NCBI GenBank assembly: GCA_041739225.1
Contig: JBGSOG010000078.1
Coordinates: 1 to 64,000, forward strand
Source: BOKV01 sp041739225
GTDB lineage: Bacteria; Pseudomonadota; Alphaproteobacteria; Rhizobiales; Rhizobiaceae
DNA: 64,000 nt
Direction: 5' to 3'
This document shows positions 26,050 through 34,827 of the stretch, piece after piece. Positions within the stretch are counted from its first letter, which is position 1. Every line of letters starts with the position of its first letter. The notes under the pieces were generated by a model that had not been told where the DNA came from, searched no databases, and saw only the letters and a program-made list of their open reading frames with translations. The position numbers were made by a program, and so were the translations under genes.

Positions 26050-28854
26050 TCAAGCGTTCTTGCGCATTTCGGACTTTGCAGTTTCGCCTGCCTCAAAAAG
26101 TGCAGGGGCGAGAATGGGGATCAACGCGTCTTCGATCCGCTTTTGCCGGGTTGGGGCAGTAATTTTGTGCCCGACAAGATCGCGCACGTAAAACACGTCA
26201 ATGACCTTTTCGCCAAACGTGGCGATATGGGCGGAAGCGATGTTCAAATTGAGATCCCCCAGTGCACGTGTCAGTTCCGACAACAGGCCGGGGCGGTCCA
26301 GCCCTTCCACTTCAATGACGGTAAATTCATCCGACAATTCATTGTCGATGCTGACAGCGGGCTTGATCGAGAAGGCACGGCTGACTTTTTTCTGCTTAGC
26401 CCGGTTGGCAATCATCTCCGGCAGCCGGACCTGCCCGGCAAGCACCTCCTCAATGGTCTGGCCAATTCGGGCTGCGCGCCGAACTTCGTCCTCTTCCTTG
26501 TCGAACTCGCGATTGATGTAGATCGTGTCCAGCGCCCGTCCATCGGTGGTGGTATGGATCTTGGCATCGGCAATGTTGGCGCCTGCAGCCGCGCAGGCAC
26601 CGGTGATGATCGACAACAATCTTGGATGGTCCGGTGCCAGCACGGTGATCTCGGTGATTGCTTCAAAGCTGAGCGTGCGCACCTGCGTGGCGAAGGTTTG
26701 GTTCTTGCGGTCTGCTTCGCGCACAAAACCCATGTTGCGCACTTGCGTGTCGAAATCGGTCGCCATGAAATAGGCCGGGTAGGGCAGGGAGCTGTAAATC
26801 TCCTGGTCTTCCGGCGTCCATTCGGGAAAAGCGGCTGCAAGGTCTTTTCGCGCCTGTTCGATGCGGTGCTTGCGCTCAACTGACGTAAAGCCGCCTGTCA
26901 GCATCGGTTCGGTCTCGTAGTAGAGCGTGCGCAGCAACTGGCCCTTCCAGCCGTTCCAAACGCCCGGTCCCACTGCCCGGATGTCGCAGATCGTCAGGAT
27001 CAGCAAATAGCGCATCCGCTCCAGCGTCTGCACCGTCTCGGCGAAGTCCTTGATGGTGCGGCGGTCGGCGATGTCGCGGGACTGCGCAACCATGCTCATC
27101 GTCAAATGCTCCTGCACGAGCCAGGCAACGAACGTGGTCTGTGCCTCATCCATGCCAAGACGCGGACACAGATGTTTTGCAATGCGCGCGCCGGCAATCG
27201 AGTGGTCTTCCCTGCCGCCCTTGGCGATGTCATGGATGAGCAGTGCCACGTACAGCACTTGCCGGTCACGGATTGCCGGCAGTATCGACAGCGCCAGCGG
27301 ATGGTCGCCGGCAAAATGCCCGCTTTCGATGGCATGGAACATGCCCACGGCCCGTATCAGATGCTCGTCAACCGTGTAGTGGTGGTACATGTTGAACTGC
27401 ATCATCGCCACGACCTTGCCGAAAGCCGGAATGAACCGGCCAAGCAGGCCGGATTCATTCATGCGTCGCAGCAGGTTTTCCGGACCATTGCGGGTGGTGA
27501 GAATGTCAAGGAAGAGTCGGTTTGCTTCATCATTGCCGCGCAGGTCCCGGTCTACCAGCCGCAACGACTTTGACACCAGATGCAATGCATCCGGGTGAAA
27601 GTCGAGATCATTGTCGTCGGCAAGTTTGAACAGCCGGATCATGTTGACCGGGTTGCGCTCGAATGCCTTTGCGTCCGCCACGTTGATGCGGCCATTGTCA
27701 TTGATGAAATCGAGCGTGCCGGGGATTTTGCGAACCCGGTGCCGGATCGAGCGAATCAATCCGGTAATGCCCTGCACTGATTTTGCGTCTTGTTCTTCCA
27801 GGGCCGCACAAACAATCAGCGTCAGGTCGCCCGTCTCCTTGGCCATCAGGAAGTAGTGCTTCATGAAGCGCTCGACATCCAGCAGGCCGCCATGACTGGT
27901 ATAGCGCAATCTTGCTGCAAGCTGGCGCTGCAAATCGAACGAGAGCCGTTCCTCCGCCTTGCCGGTGAAAAAGTGTATGTGGCAGCGGACGGTCCACAGG
28001 AACTCCTCGGCCCGCTGGAACCGCCGGTACTCATCGCGGGTAAAAAGACCGGCATCGACCAGCTTTGTCGGCTCGTCCACCTGGTAGAAATATTTCCCGA
28101 TCCAGTAGAGCGTGTGCAGGTCTCGAAGGCCGCCTTTGCCGTCCTTGACGTTGGGCTCGACCAGATAGCGCGAATTGCCGGTGCGCTTGTGTCTTTCATG
28201 GCGTTCGGCAAGTTTGGCGGCAATGAACTCTGTCGCGGTTCCGCTCTTCACTTCCCGCCGGAACCGCTTGACCATGTCGTCAAACAAGTCGCGTGCGCCC
28301 AGCAGGAACCGGGCCTCCAGAATTGAGGTGCGGATGGTCATGTCGGCCTTCGACTGCCGGATGGATTCATCCACCGTTCGCGTCGCATGTCCAACCTTGA
28401 AACCCATGTCCCACAGCATGTAGAGCACGAATTCGACAACCGCCTCGCCCCAGGCAGTTTGCTTGTAGGGCAGCAGAAACAGCAGATCGATATCGCTGCC
28501 AGGTGCCAGCATGCCGCGGCCATAGCCACCAACAGCCACCACAGCCATCCGCTCGCCCTTCGATGGATTGGTCAACTGGTAGACATGTGCGATTGCAAAC
28601 TCGTGGATCAGCCTGATGATGTCATCTTGCAGCTTTGAAATGCGTTCCGCGCAGCGCCCGCCTTTGCCATCGCGCTCAAGCAGTTCACGCGCGCGTTCCC
28701 GCCCTGTGGCTGATGCAGTCTTGAGGACCGCCAAGGCCGATGCGCGCAGCTGCGTTTGCGACCGGCTTTTGTCGCCATCGGCAAGGGCGAACAATTCGCG
28801 TTGCAAGGCTTCGATATCGATGAGTTCGGTTGAATCAGGCGTGTGTTGCGCCAT
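26050..28854 (-). CDS. glnD: PII uridylyltransferase/uridylyl-removing enzyme GlnD
   Basis: GlnD senses glutamine and modifies PII proteins. From ATG 28854 (MAQHTPDSTELIDIEALQ) it is 934 residues; a TTG at 28893 is a less likely start. Domains in order: nucleotidyltransferase with GYGRGMLAPGSDIDLLFLLP (the G-S-D-x-D metal motif, near 108-123), a GlnD helical domain, an HD domain with LLIHDIAKGGREDHS (near residue 540), and two C-terminal ACT domains (about 720-800 and 835-915, with ITVLAPDHPRLLSIITG and EGLDRPGLLSELTRAL). All catalytic residues for both activities look intact. Confidence 0.96.
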   Translation of the reverse strand: MAQHTPDSTELIDIEALQRELFALADGDKSRSQTQLRASALAVLKTASATGRERARELLERDGKGGRCAERISKLQDDIIRLIHEFAIAHVYQLTNPSKGERMAVVAVGGYGRGMLAPGSDIDLLFLLPYKQTAWGEAVVEFVLYMLWDMGFKVGHATRTVDESIRQSKADMTIRTSILEARFLLGARDLFDDMVKRFRREVKSGTATEFIAAKLAERHERHKRTGNSRYLVEPNVKDGKGGLRDLHTLYWIGKYFYQVDEPTKLVDAGLFTRDEYRRFQRAEEFLWTVRCHIHFFTGKAEERLSFDLQRQLAARLRYTSHGGLLDVERFMKHYFLMAKETGDLTLIVCAALEEQDAKSVQGITGLIRSIRHRVRKIPGTLDFINDNGRINVADAKAFERNPVNMIRLFKLADDNDLDFHPDALHLVSKSLRLVDRDLRGNDEANRLFLDILTTRNGPENLLRRMNESGLLGRFIPAFGKVVAMMQFNMYHHYTVDEHLIRAVGMFHAIESGHFAGDHPLALSILPAIRDRQVLYVALLIHDIAKGGREDHSIAGARIAKHLCPRLGMDEAQTTFVAWLVQEHLTMSMVAQSRDIADRRTIKDFAETVQTLERMRYLLILTICDIRAVGPGVWNGWKGQLLRTLYYETEPMLTGGFTSVERKHRIEQARKDLAAAFPEWTPEDQEIYSSLPYPAYFMATDFDTQVRNMGFVREADRKNQTFATQVRTLSFEAITEITVLAPDHPRLLSIITGACAAAGANIADAKIHTTTDGRALDTIYINREFDKEEDEVRRAARIGQTIEEVLAGQVRLPEMIANRAKQKKVSRAFSIKPAVSIDNELSDEFTVIEVEGLDRPGLLSELTRALGDLNLNIASAHIATFGEKVIDVFYVRDLVGHKITAPTRQKRIEDALIPILAPALFEAGETAKSEMRKNA

Positions 28855-28912
28855 GTACGGCACTTTTCCCGGCTTCGGCGCAGCGCCGTTCAATAAATCT
28901 TGACCCTAGCCT

Positions 28913-29635
28913 CTACTCTTGCCGGGGCGGCTCTTGCAAGGGCTTGCCGGTTTCGCTTTCGCCACGGCGGCCTTTGGCGGCTTCATCGATTGGCCTGCCG
29001 AAGCGGTGCCTGTAGCCCGGCATCTGAAGGTCAAACGCCAGTGCCGCTCCCCGGATGCCAAATGCAATCGCCGCAGAAAGTGCAATGGCTGCAAGTGTGG
29101 GAACGGCCAGAAGCGCCAGCCCGACGAATGCCGACGAACCGACAAGGGCTGCTGTGACGTAGATTTCCCGCCGCAGGACGACCGAGGGCTCGCCGCTCAC
29201 CACATCGCGCAGGATGCCGCCAAAAGTTGCCGTCATCATGCCGGTGACAATGGCCGCCAGTGGCGGCGCGCCAGCGGCAAGGCCCATCGCTGCGCCCATC
29301 ACGCAATAGGCCGCAAGACCGACCGCATCGAGCCACAAAAGCAGGCGGTAGCGGTATTCAACATAAGGCGCGGCAAGGTAGACCAAGGCTGCGGTGGCAG
29401 CGCAAACTGCCAGATAATGGTTGTTCTTGACCCAGAATACCGGCGTTTGGCCCAAGATAAGATCGCGAAGCGTGCCTCCACCAATGCCGGTAAGGCTGGC
29501 AAGGAACAGAAAGCCGATGATGTCGAGCTGCTTGCGCGATGCCGCAAGCGCGCCGGTGGCGGCAAATACCGCGACACCGGCATAGTCCAGAATTTGCAGG
29601 ATCTGGAGTGTCTCCCCAGCACCTGCAAGGTTCAT
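28913..29635 (-). CDS. TRIC-type cation channel family membrane protein (UPF0126/YicG)
   Basis: The 240-residue protein has about seven membrane segments arranged as two repeats, each with the glycine-rich motif GIGGGTLRDLILG and TFGGILRDVVSGE. This is the bacterial UPF0126 family, relatives of eukaryotic TRIC channels, which form K+/Na+-permeable trimers; the physiological role in bacteria is unsettled. The start ATG overlaps the grpE stop by 4 bases. The C-terminus is basic and cytoplasmic-looking. Link to grpE is probably only co-transcription. Confidence 0.88.
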   Translation of the reverse strand: MNLAGAGETLQILQILDYAGVAVFAATGALAASRKQLDIIGFLFLASLTGIGGGTLRDLILGQTPVFWVKNNHYLAVCAATAALVYLAAPYVEYRYRLLLWLDAVGLAAYCVMGAAMGLAAGAPPLAAIVTGMMTATFGGILRDVVSGEPSVVLRREIYVTAALVGSSAFVGLALLAVPTLAAIALSAAIAFGIRGAALAFDLQMPGYRHRFGRPIDEAAKGRRGESETGKPLQEPPRQE

Positions 29636-30309
29636 GACTGCTGATCGCCGGCGAAATCGCTGCCGGTTTCCACTGGCGCGACCCGTGCCAGCTTCGGCCC
29701 GCCGCGCGAAACACCGACAATGGCCGGGCGCAGCATCCGCTCGCCAATCACATAACCTTCCTGGATGACTTCCAGAACGGTGTTGTTGGGAACGTCAGGG
29801 TTCTGGATTTCGAACATTGCCTGATGGAAATGCGCATCAAAGCGCTCGCCTTTCGGCGAAACGCGCTTCACGCCGGATTTTTCCAGTGCCTGCAGCATTC
29901 CGCGTTCGGTGAGCTCCACCCCGTCGATCAGCGCCTTGAACCCGGCATCACCAGCATCGCGCGCCTCGTGCGGGATGGCTTCGAGTGCCCGGCGCAAATT
30001 GTCCGAGACTGCCAGCATTTCCACTGCAAACTTTGAAATCGAATACTCCCGTGCGTCAGCAACGTCGCGCGCGGTGCGTTTGCGAAGGTTTTCCATCTCG
30101 GCTGCCATGCGGACAAGGCGATCCTTGAGTTCGGCCTTCTCGCCCTCGGCTTTTTCCAGCTCGGCATGGAGAAACTCCAGCGGATTGGAAAACCCTGCCT
30201 TCACCGCTGCTTCTGCCGCCGCCAAGTCAGCTGCCTCGCTCGTCAATGGCGCTTCGCCTTCGGCAAAAATGCTTTCTTCGTCGTGATGTCCGGCTTTTCC
30301 CGCCATCAT
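29632..30309 (-). CDS. grpE: Nucleotide exchange factor GrpE
   Basis: GrpE releases ADP from DnaK. The product is 225 residues from ATG 30309 (GTG 30315 and ATG 30306 are alternatives; GGGTGA is just upstream). A long acidic/helical N-terminal part contains the coiled coil with ELKDRLVRMAAEMENLRKRT, and the beta domain holds GVKRVSPKGERFDAHFHQAM. The C-terminus ends VETGSDFAGDQQS. A sigma-32-like promoter lies 37-65 bases upstream. grpE is normally immediately downstream of hrcA in alphaproteobacteria, but here a convergent Nudix gene sits between them. Confidence 0.95.
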   Translation of the reverse strand: MMAGKAGHHDEESIFAEGEAPLTSEAADLAAAEAAVKAGFSNPLEFLHAELEKAEGEKAELKDRLVRMAAEMENLRKRTARDVADAREYSISKFAVEMLAVSDNLRRALEAIPHEARDAGDAGFKALIDGVELTERGMLQALEKSGVKRVSPKGERFDAHFHQAMFEIQNPDVPNNTVLEVIQEGYVIGERMLRPAIVGVSRGGPKLARVAPVETGSDFAGDQQS

Positions 30310-30345
30310 CGTCACCCATTTGTCAATTTCGTTTGGTTGTCAGCG

Positions 30346-30374
30346 ATATCAGTGCTTCAACCGAAAAAATCAAG
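30346..30374 (-). promoter_or_regulatory. RpoH (sigma-32)-like promoter for grpE
   Basis: On the minus strand CTTG (30374-30371) is followed, after 18 bases, by CTGATAT (30352-30346), which differs at one position from the alphaproteobacterial heat-shock -10 CYTATNT. It ends 37 bases before the grpE ATG. A heat-shock promoter is expected because hrcA and grpE are no longer adjacent. Confidence 0.45.
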
Positions 30375-30441
30375 CCATAAACGCCAAGCGACTTCCAGGC
30401 ATTTGACTGCAACCCTCCAAAAGCGACAACCGGAGCATCCG

Positions 30442-31008
30442 ATGACCACGCAAATCCTTGCCAACGACATCTTGTCCGAGGAATACCATGTGCTGCGGCA
30501 AATCCGCTATTCCCGAACAGATTTGAAGGGTTCAGAGCAGACCGTCAGCCGTGAGGTTTTTGAACGCGGTGAGGCATCGGCGATATTGTTGTGGCACCGC
30601 GAACGCGACAGTCTCGTATTGGTGCGGCAATTCCGTTTGCCGGTATTTCTGCTGGGCGATCCGGCTATGATGCTGGAAGTGGCGGCAGGTGGCATCGACA
30701 GCCATGAGACGCCGCTGGAAGCTGCCCTTCGCGAATGCCGCGAGGAAACCGGCTACGAGCCGCAAAATGCCTTGTCTGTTTGCACCATTCATCCCAGTCC
30801 GGCTGCGGTGAAGGAAAGATTGTTCCTGTTTTTCGCCGAAGTTGACGACAGCCATCGCACCGGTGACGGCGGCGGCCTTGAAGAAGAAGCCGAAGATGTT
30901 GAAGTTGTTGAGCAGCCGGTCAAAAAGATGCGCCAGATGCTGGATGCAGGCGAGATCACCGATGCCAAGACGCTGGTGCTTCTGCACTGGTTTTTTGCGA
31001 GACGCTGA
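30442..31008 (+). CDS. Nudix hydrolase (nucleoside-diphosphate sugar type)
   Basis: The 188-residue protein has a perfect Nudix box GIDSHETPLEAALRECREET (starting at residue 84, or Gly83 of the GX5EX7REUXEEXGU pattern), preceded by VLVRQFRLPVFLLG, a feature of the NudK/ADP-ribose pyrophosphatase branch. Substrates could be GDP-mannose, ADP-ribose or related sugar nucleotides; sequence does not decide. ATG 30442 fits the start of similarity (MTTQILANDI). The gene is on the plus strand, tail-to-tail with hrcA with only two bases between stop codons, and head-to-head with grpE. Confidence 0.9.
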   Translation: MTTQILANDILSEEYHVLRQIRYSRTDLKGSEQTVSREVFERGEASAILLWHRERDSLVLVRQFRLPVFLLGDPAMMLEVAAGGIDSHETPLEAALRECREETGYEPQNALSVCTIHPSPAAVKERLFLFFAEVDDSHRTGDGGGLEEEAEDVEVVEQPVKKMRQMLDAGEITDAKTLVLLHWFFARR

Positions 31009-31010
31009 AT

Positions 31011-32096
31011 TCAGCCAAGCAGGCGGGTAACCACCTGCGCGGTAAAATCCACCATCGGAACGATGCGGGCATAATTCATCCGCGTCGGTCCGATGATGCC
31101 GAGCGCACCAATCACCCGCTGGTCCTTGTCGCGGTAAGGTGCCACCACCACGGAGGAGCCGGAAAGCGAAAACAGCCGGTTTTCCGAGCCGATGAATATG
31201 CGCACTCCGTCGCCGTCTTCGGTCAGTTCCAGCAGCTTCATCAGATGTTCCTTGGATTCAAGGTCGTCAAACAACTGCCTGATGCGGTCGATGTTTTCGG
31301 CGGCATGCGGATCGCCCAGCAGATTGGCGTGGCCCGAAACGATCAGCCGGGCTGGTTCTTTTTCCGCGCTGCCAGCCCATACGGCTATTCCTGCCTCGAC
31401 CAACTGGTTGGCAATTGTATCGATTTCGCGCTTTGCGGCATGGTGCAGCCGGTCAAGCTCGATCCTTGCTTCGGCAATGGTGCGCCCGGCGATTTTCGCA
31501 TTGATGTAGTTTGAAGCCTCGATCAGTGCCGAGGGGGTCACTCCGGGTGGCAGTGCAATGACACGGTTTTCCACCATGCCGTTTTCACCAACAATCACCA
31601 CCAGCGCCTTTTGCGGCTCCAACCTGATGAATTCGATATGCCGCAGGCGAAGATCGGCCTTCGCCGCAAGAACCAGGCCCGCACTGCGCGACAGGCCCGA
31701 AAGCAGATGGCTGGCCTCGGTAAGGACATTGTCAAGCGTGCGCCCTTCCGAGGCTTCCTGCACCTTCGCCTCGATCGAGCTTCGGTCCGAGGAGCCAAGG
31801 TCCCCGATTTCCATGAAACTATCGACAAAAAACCGCAGTCCGGCTTCTGTCGGCAACCGCCCGGCGCTGGTGTGCGGCGCATAGATCAGCCCCAGATGCT
31901 CAAGATCCTGCATGACGTTGCGGATGGTTGCCGGTGAAACACCAAGCGCCAGCTGACGTGCCAAATTGCGCGAACCCAGCGGGTCACCAGTTTCCAGATA
32001 GCTTTCGACGATGCTGCGAAAAACCTCGCGCGAACGCTGGTCAAGATCCTCAAACGCGTTGCCTGCGATAAGCGGCCTTCGCCCTTGCGTGTTCAT
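31011..32096 (-). CDS. hrcA: Heat-inducible transcription repressor HrcA
   Basis: HrcA binds CIRCE operators and represses groESL or dnaK genes. I place the start at ATG 32096 (361 residues, MNTQGRRPLIAG) with AAGGA about ten bases upstream; a longer form from 32141 is possible. The N-terminal winged helix includes ARQLALGVSPATIRNVMQDL, and TSAGRLPTEAGLRFFVDSFM is the classic HrcA motif. The C-terminal part ends RIVPMVDFTAQVVTRLLG. I see no CIRCE (TTAGCACTC-N9-GAGTGCTAA) in this window, so its targets lie elsewhere. It is divergent from rph. Confidence 0.95.
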   Translation of the reverse strand: MNTQGRRPLIAGNAFEDLDQRSREVFRSIVESYLETGDPLGSRNLARQLALGVSPATIRNVMQDLEHLGLIYAPHTSAGRLPTEAGLRFFVDSFMEIGDLGSSDRSSIEAKVQEASEGRTLDNVLTEASHLLSGLSRSAGLVLAAKADLRLRHIEFIRLEPQKALVVIVGENGMVENRVIALPPGVTPSALIEASNYINAKIAGRTIAEARIELDRLHHAAKREIDTIANQLVEAGIAVWAGSAEKEPARLIVSGHANLLGDPHAAENIDRIRQLFDDLESKEHLMKLLELTEDGDGVRIFIGSENRLFSLSGSSVVVAPYRDKDQRVIGALGIIGPTRMNYARIVPMVDFTAQVVTRLLG

Positions 32097-32262
32097 ACGG
32101 TGTTGATCCTTGTCGTTTTGCAGTCCGTTACTGTCAATCATATGGGATTGCCATGCTGTCGCACAATGACCGGACCGTTCGCCATCCGTGCAGCATTTAG
32201 CCTTTGCGCCATCGGTACCGGCAAGATAGAAGACCGCCAACAACACAGGAATGGAGACAATG

Positions 32263-32973
32263 ATGCGTCCTTCGAGGCGAGCCCCGGATGAATTGCGCGC
32301 GGTTTCACTGGAGCGCGGTTTTGCCCGTCATGCGGAAGGCTCGTGCCTTGTGCGCTTTGGCGATACCCACGTACTTTGCACTGCATCGCTGGAAGAGCGG
32401 GTTCCGCCATGGTTGCGCGGCGGTGGCAAGGGCTGGGTAACCGCAGAATACGGCATGCTGCCCCGCTCGACGCATGAGCGGATGCGCCGCGAAGCCAGTT
32501 CCGGCAAGCAATCTGGCCGCACCCAGGAAATCCAGCGTCTGGTTGGCCGTTCGTTGCGCGCGGTGGTCGATCTGGTGGCGCTGGGCGAAAAGCAGATCAC
32601 CATCGACTGCGACGTGCTGCAGGCCGATGGCGGCACCCGCACAGCAGCAATTACCGGCGGCTTTGTCGCACTGCATGATTGCATCGAGTGGATGCGTGCG
32701 CGCGGCATGGTAACCGGCAAGGTGCTGAAGGATCATGTTGCAGCGATATCCTGCGGTATTGTCGAAGGCGTGCCGGTGCTTGACCTCGACTACACCGAGG
32801 ATTCCTCCGCAGGCACCGACGCCAATTTCGTCATGACCGGTACTGGCGGCATTGTTGAAATCCAGGGCACTGCCGAAGGCGCGCCCTTTAGCGAGGCCGA
32901 GTTGCAGGCATTGATGGACCTTGCACGAAAAGGCATCGGGCAACTTGTCAGCATGCAGAAACTGGCAATCTGA
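32263..32973 (+). CDS. rph: Ribonuclease PH
   Basis: RNase PH trims tRNA 3' ends phosphorolytically. The chosen start, ATG 32263, gives 236 residues (MRPSRRAPDELRAVSLERG) and has GGAG six bases upstream; ATGs at 32260 and 32251 are also in frame. Conserved blocks include GKGWVTAEYGMLPRSTHERM, RTQEIQRLVGRSLRAVVDL and ADGGTRTAAITGGFVAL. It is followed after 22 bases by rdgB and then hemW, forming an operon divergent from hrcA. Confidence 0.97.
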   Translation: MRPSRRAPDELRAVSLERGFARHAEGSCLVRFGDTHVLCTASLEERVPPWLRGGGKGWVTAEYGMLPRSTHERMRREASSGKQSGRTQEIQRLVGRSLRAVVDLVALGEKQITIDCDVLQADGGTRTAAITGGFVALHDCIEWMRARGMVTGKVLKDHVAAISCGIVEGVPVLDLDYTEDSSAGTDANFVMTGTGGIVEIQGTAEGAPFSEAELQALMDLARKGIGQLVSMQKLAI

Positions 32974-32995
32974 CATCCGGACAAGAGGCGTCAAC

Positions 32996-33649
32996 ATGCG
33001 CAAGCTCGAAGGCAGGCAGCTGGTTGTTGCCACGCACAACAAGGGCAAGGTGGCCGAGATCAACGATCTCGTTGCGCCCTTTGGCCTTGTTGCGCGCTCG
33101 GCTGGCGAACTGGGCCTGCCCGAGCCGGAAGAAACCGGAACCACCTTCGAGGAAAATGCACTGACCAAGGCGATGTCTGCCGCCAAGGCTACCGGGCTGC
33201 CAGCCCTTTCCGACGATTCAGGACTTTGTGTGGACGCGCTGGGCGGCGATCCCGGCGTTTACACTGCCGACTGGGCGCAATCGCCGGAAGGTGGCCGCGA
33301 TTTCGCCATGGCCATGCAAAAGGTCGAAAACGCGCTCATTGCCGCAGGCGCCCACGATCCCGCCCGGCGCAAGGGGCGGTTTGTTGCCGTGTTGTGCTTG
33401 GCCTGGCCCGACGGCCATGCGGAGTATTTTCGCGGCGAGGTCGAAGGAACGCTGGTCTGGCCGCCGCGCGGTGAGCGCGGTTTTGGGTATGATCCGGTGT
33501 TTCTGCCGGACGGCTTTCAGCAAACATTTGGTGAAATGGAAGCCAGCCAGAAGCATGGTTGGGAAGCCGGGCGCGGCGATCTGGGGCTTTCGCACCGCGC
33601 CAGAGCCTTTGCCAAATTTGCAACTGCCTGCCTTGGCGCTCCGGCATGA
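32996..33649 (+). CDS. rdgB: XTP/dITP diphosphatase RdgB (Ham1)
   Basis: RdgB removes non-canonical purine triphosphates (ITP, XTP, dITP) and protects DNA and RNA. The 217-residue product from ATG 32996 starts MRKLEGRQLVVATHNKGKVA; THNKGK is the phosphate-binding motif. The substrate site motifs LPALSDDSGLCVDALGG and GERGFGYDPVFLPDG are intact, and the C-terminal GLSHRARAFAKF helix carries the usual conserved Ser-His-Arg. It overlaps hemW by 4 bases (ATGA). Confidence 0.96.
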   Translation: MRKLEGRQLVVATHNKGKVAEINDLVAPFGLVARSAGELGLPEPEETGTTFEENALTKAMSAAKATGLPALSDDSGLCVDALGGDPGVYTADWAQSPEGGRDFAMAMQKVENALIAAGAHDPARRKGRFVAVLCLAWPDGHAEYFRGEVEGTLVWPPRGERGFGYDPVFLPDGFQQTFGEMEASQKHGWEAGRGDLGLSHRARAFAKFATACLGAPA

Positions 33650-34812
33650 CCGCTGATCCGTCCAGCCAAGCGGAAGGTTTCGGGGTTTACATCCACTGGC
33701 CGTTTTGCGCTGCCAAATGCCCCTACTGCGATTTCAACAGCCATGTCCGCCACCGCCCTGTCGAGCAGGACGTTTTTGTCGAGGCGCATTTGCGCGAGAT
33801 TGCCCACATGGCGCAACTGGCGCCTGGCCGAGCGGTAACCTCGGTTTTTTTCGGTGGCGGCACGCCATCCCTGATGGAGCCGCAAACCGTTTCCCGCATT
33901 CTCGATGCCATTGCCGGCAAATGGACCCTCGCGGAAAATGCTGAAATCACGCTTGAAGCCAATCCTTCAAGCGTTGAGGCCGAACGGTTTCGCGGCTACC
34001 GCGCTGCCGGGGTCAACCGCGTGTCGCTGGGCGTGCAATCGCTCGACGACCAACAACTGAAATTCCTTGGCCGTTTGCACAGTGTTGATGAGGCAATGAA
34101 GGCCATCGGGCTGGCACGCGAGATTTTCCCGCGACTGTCGTTCGACATGATTTACGCCCGGCCCGGCCAGACGCAGGCCGAATGGGAAAGCGAACTTCGC
34201 CGCGCCATGGCGCTCGCTGCCGATCATCTGTCCCTTTATCAGTTGACCATTGAGCCGGGGACGCCGTTTTTCGACCTTCAGGCGCGCGGGCGGTTGGCAA
34301 TTCCCGACGAAGAGAGTGCTGCGCAGATGTATGAGCTCACGGCTGCTGTCACGGCAGACGCCGGCATTCCCGCCTATGAAATCTCCAACCACTCGGCACC
34401 TGGCGCCGAATGCGCCCACAATCTGGTTTACTGGCGCTATCAGGATTATGCCGGGATTGGACCCGGCGCGCATGGCAGGCTGACCGTTGACGGTATCAAG
34501 CACGCCACAGCAACCCTCAGGAACCCGGAGGCCTGGTGGCAGGCAGCCATGTCAGGCAATCATGGCATGGAAGTTTTCGAACCGCTGGCTGGAAACGAAG
34601 CCGCCGATGAGATGCTGCTGATGGGTCTGCGCCTGCGCGAGGGCATCACTTTGGCACGGTATGCGCAGTTGAGCGGGCGCGAACTTGACCCCGGACGGTT
34701 CGCGTTTCTTGAGGCTCGCGGTTTTGTCGAGCGCCTGGCTGGCGGGCGCGTGCGCGCCACACAGGCTGGCTTCCTGGTTCTGGATGCCGTGGTCGCCGAT
34801 ATTGCAGCATGA
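33646..34812 (+). CDS. hemW: Heme chaperone HemW (radical SAM)
   Basis: The 388-residue protein is a radical SAM enzyme with VYIHWPFCAAKCPYCDFNSH: the CxxxCxxC cluster motif is followed by Phe, not Cys, the mark of HemW rather than of coproporphyrinogen oxidase HemN. Further motifs are FFGGGTPSLM, TLEANPSSVE and GVQSLDD. A HemN C-terminal domain follows (about residues 290-380). HemW binds heme and inserts it into respiratory enzymes in other bacteria. Genes are often mislabelled oxygen-independent coproporphyrinogen III oxidase. It is coupled to rdgB by a 4-base overlap. Confidence 0.94.
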   Translation: MTADPSSQAEGFGVYIHWPFCAAKCPYCDFNSHVRHRPVEQDVFVEAHLREIAHMAQLAPGRAVTSVFFGGGTPSLMEPQTVSRILDAIAGKWTLAENAEITLEANPSSVEAERFRGYRAAGVNRVSLGVQSLDDQQLKFLGRLHSVDEAMKAIGLAREIFPRLSFDMIYARPGQTQAEWESELRRAMALAADHLSLYQLTIEPGTPFFDLQARGRLAIPDEESAAQMYELTAAVTADAGIPAYEISNHSAPGAECAHNLVYWRYQDYAGIGPGAHGRLTVDGIKHATATLRNPEAWWQAAMSGNHGMEVFEPLAGNEAADEMLLMGLRLREGITLARYAQLSGRELDPGRFAFLEARGFVERLAGGRVRATQAGFLVLDAVVADIAA

Positions 34813-34827
34813 CGGCAAACTCCGGTT

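Noticed and set aside
32097..32262. CIRCE operator in the hrcA-rph spacer
   Set aside because: No TTAGCACTC-N9-GAGTGCTAA-like sequence is present; only a short CAATC/GATTG repeat.
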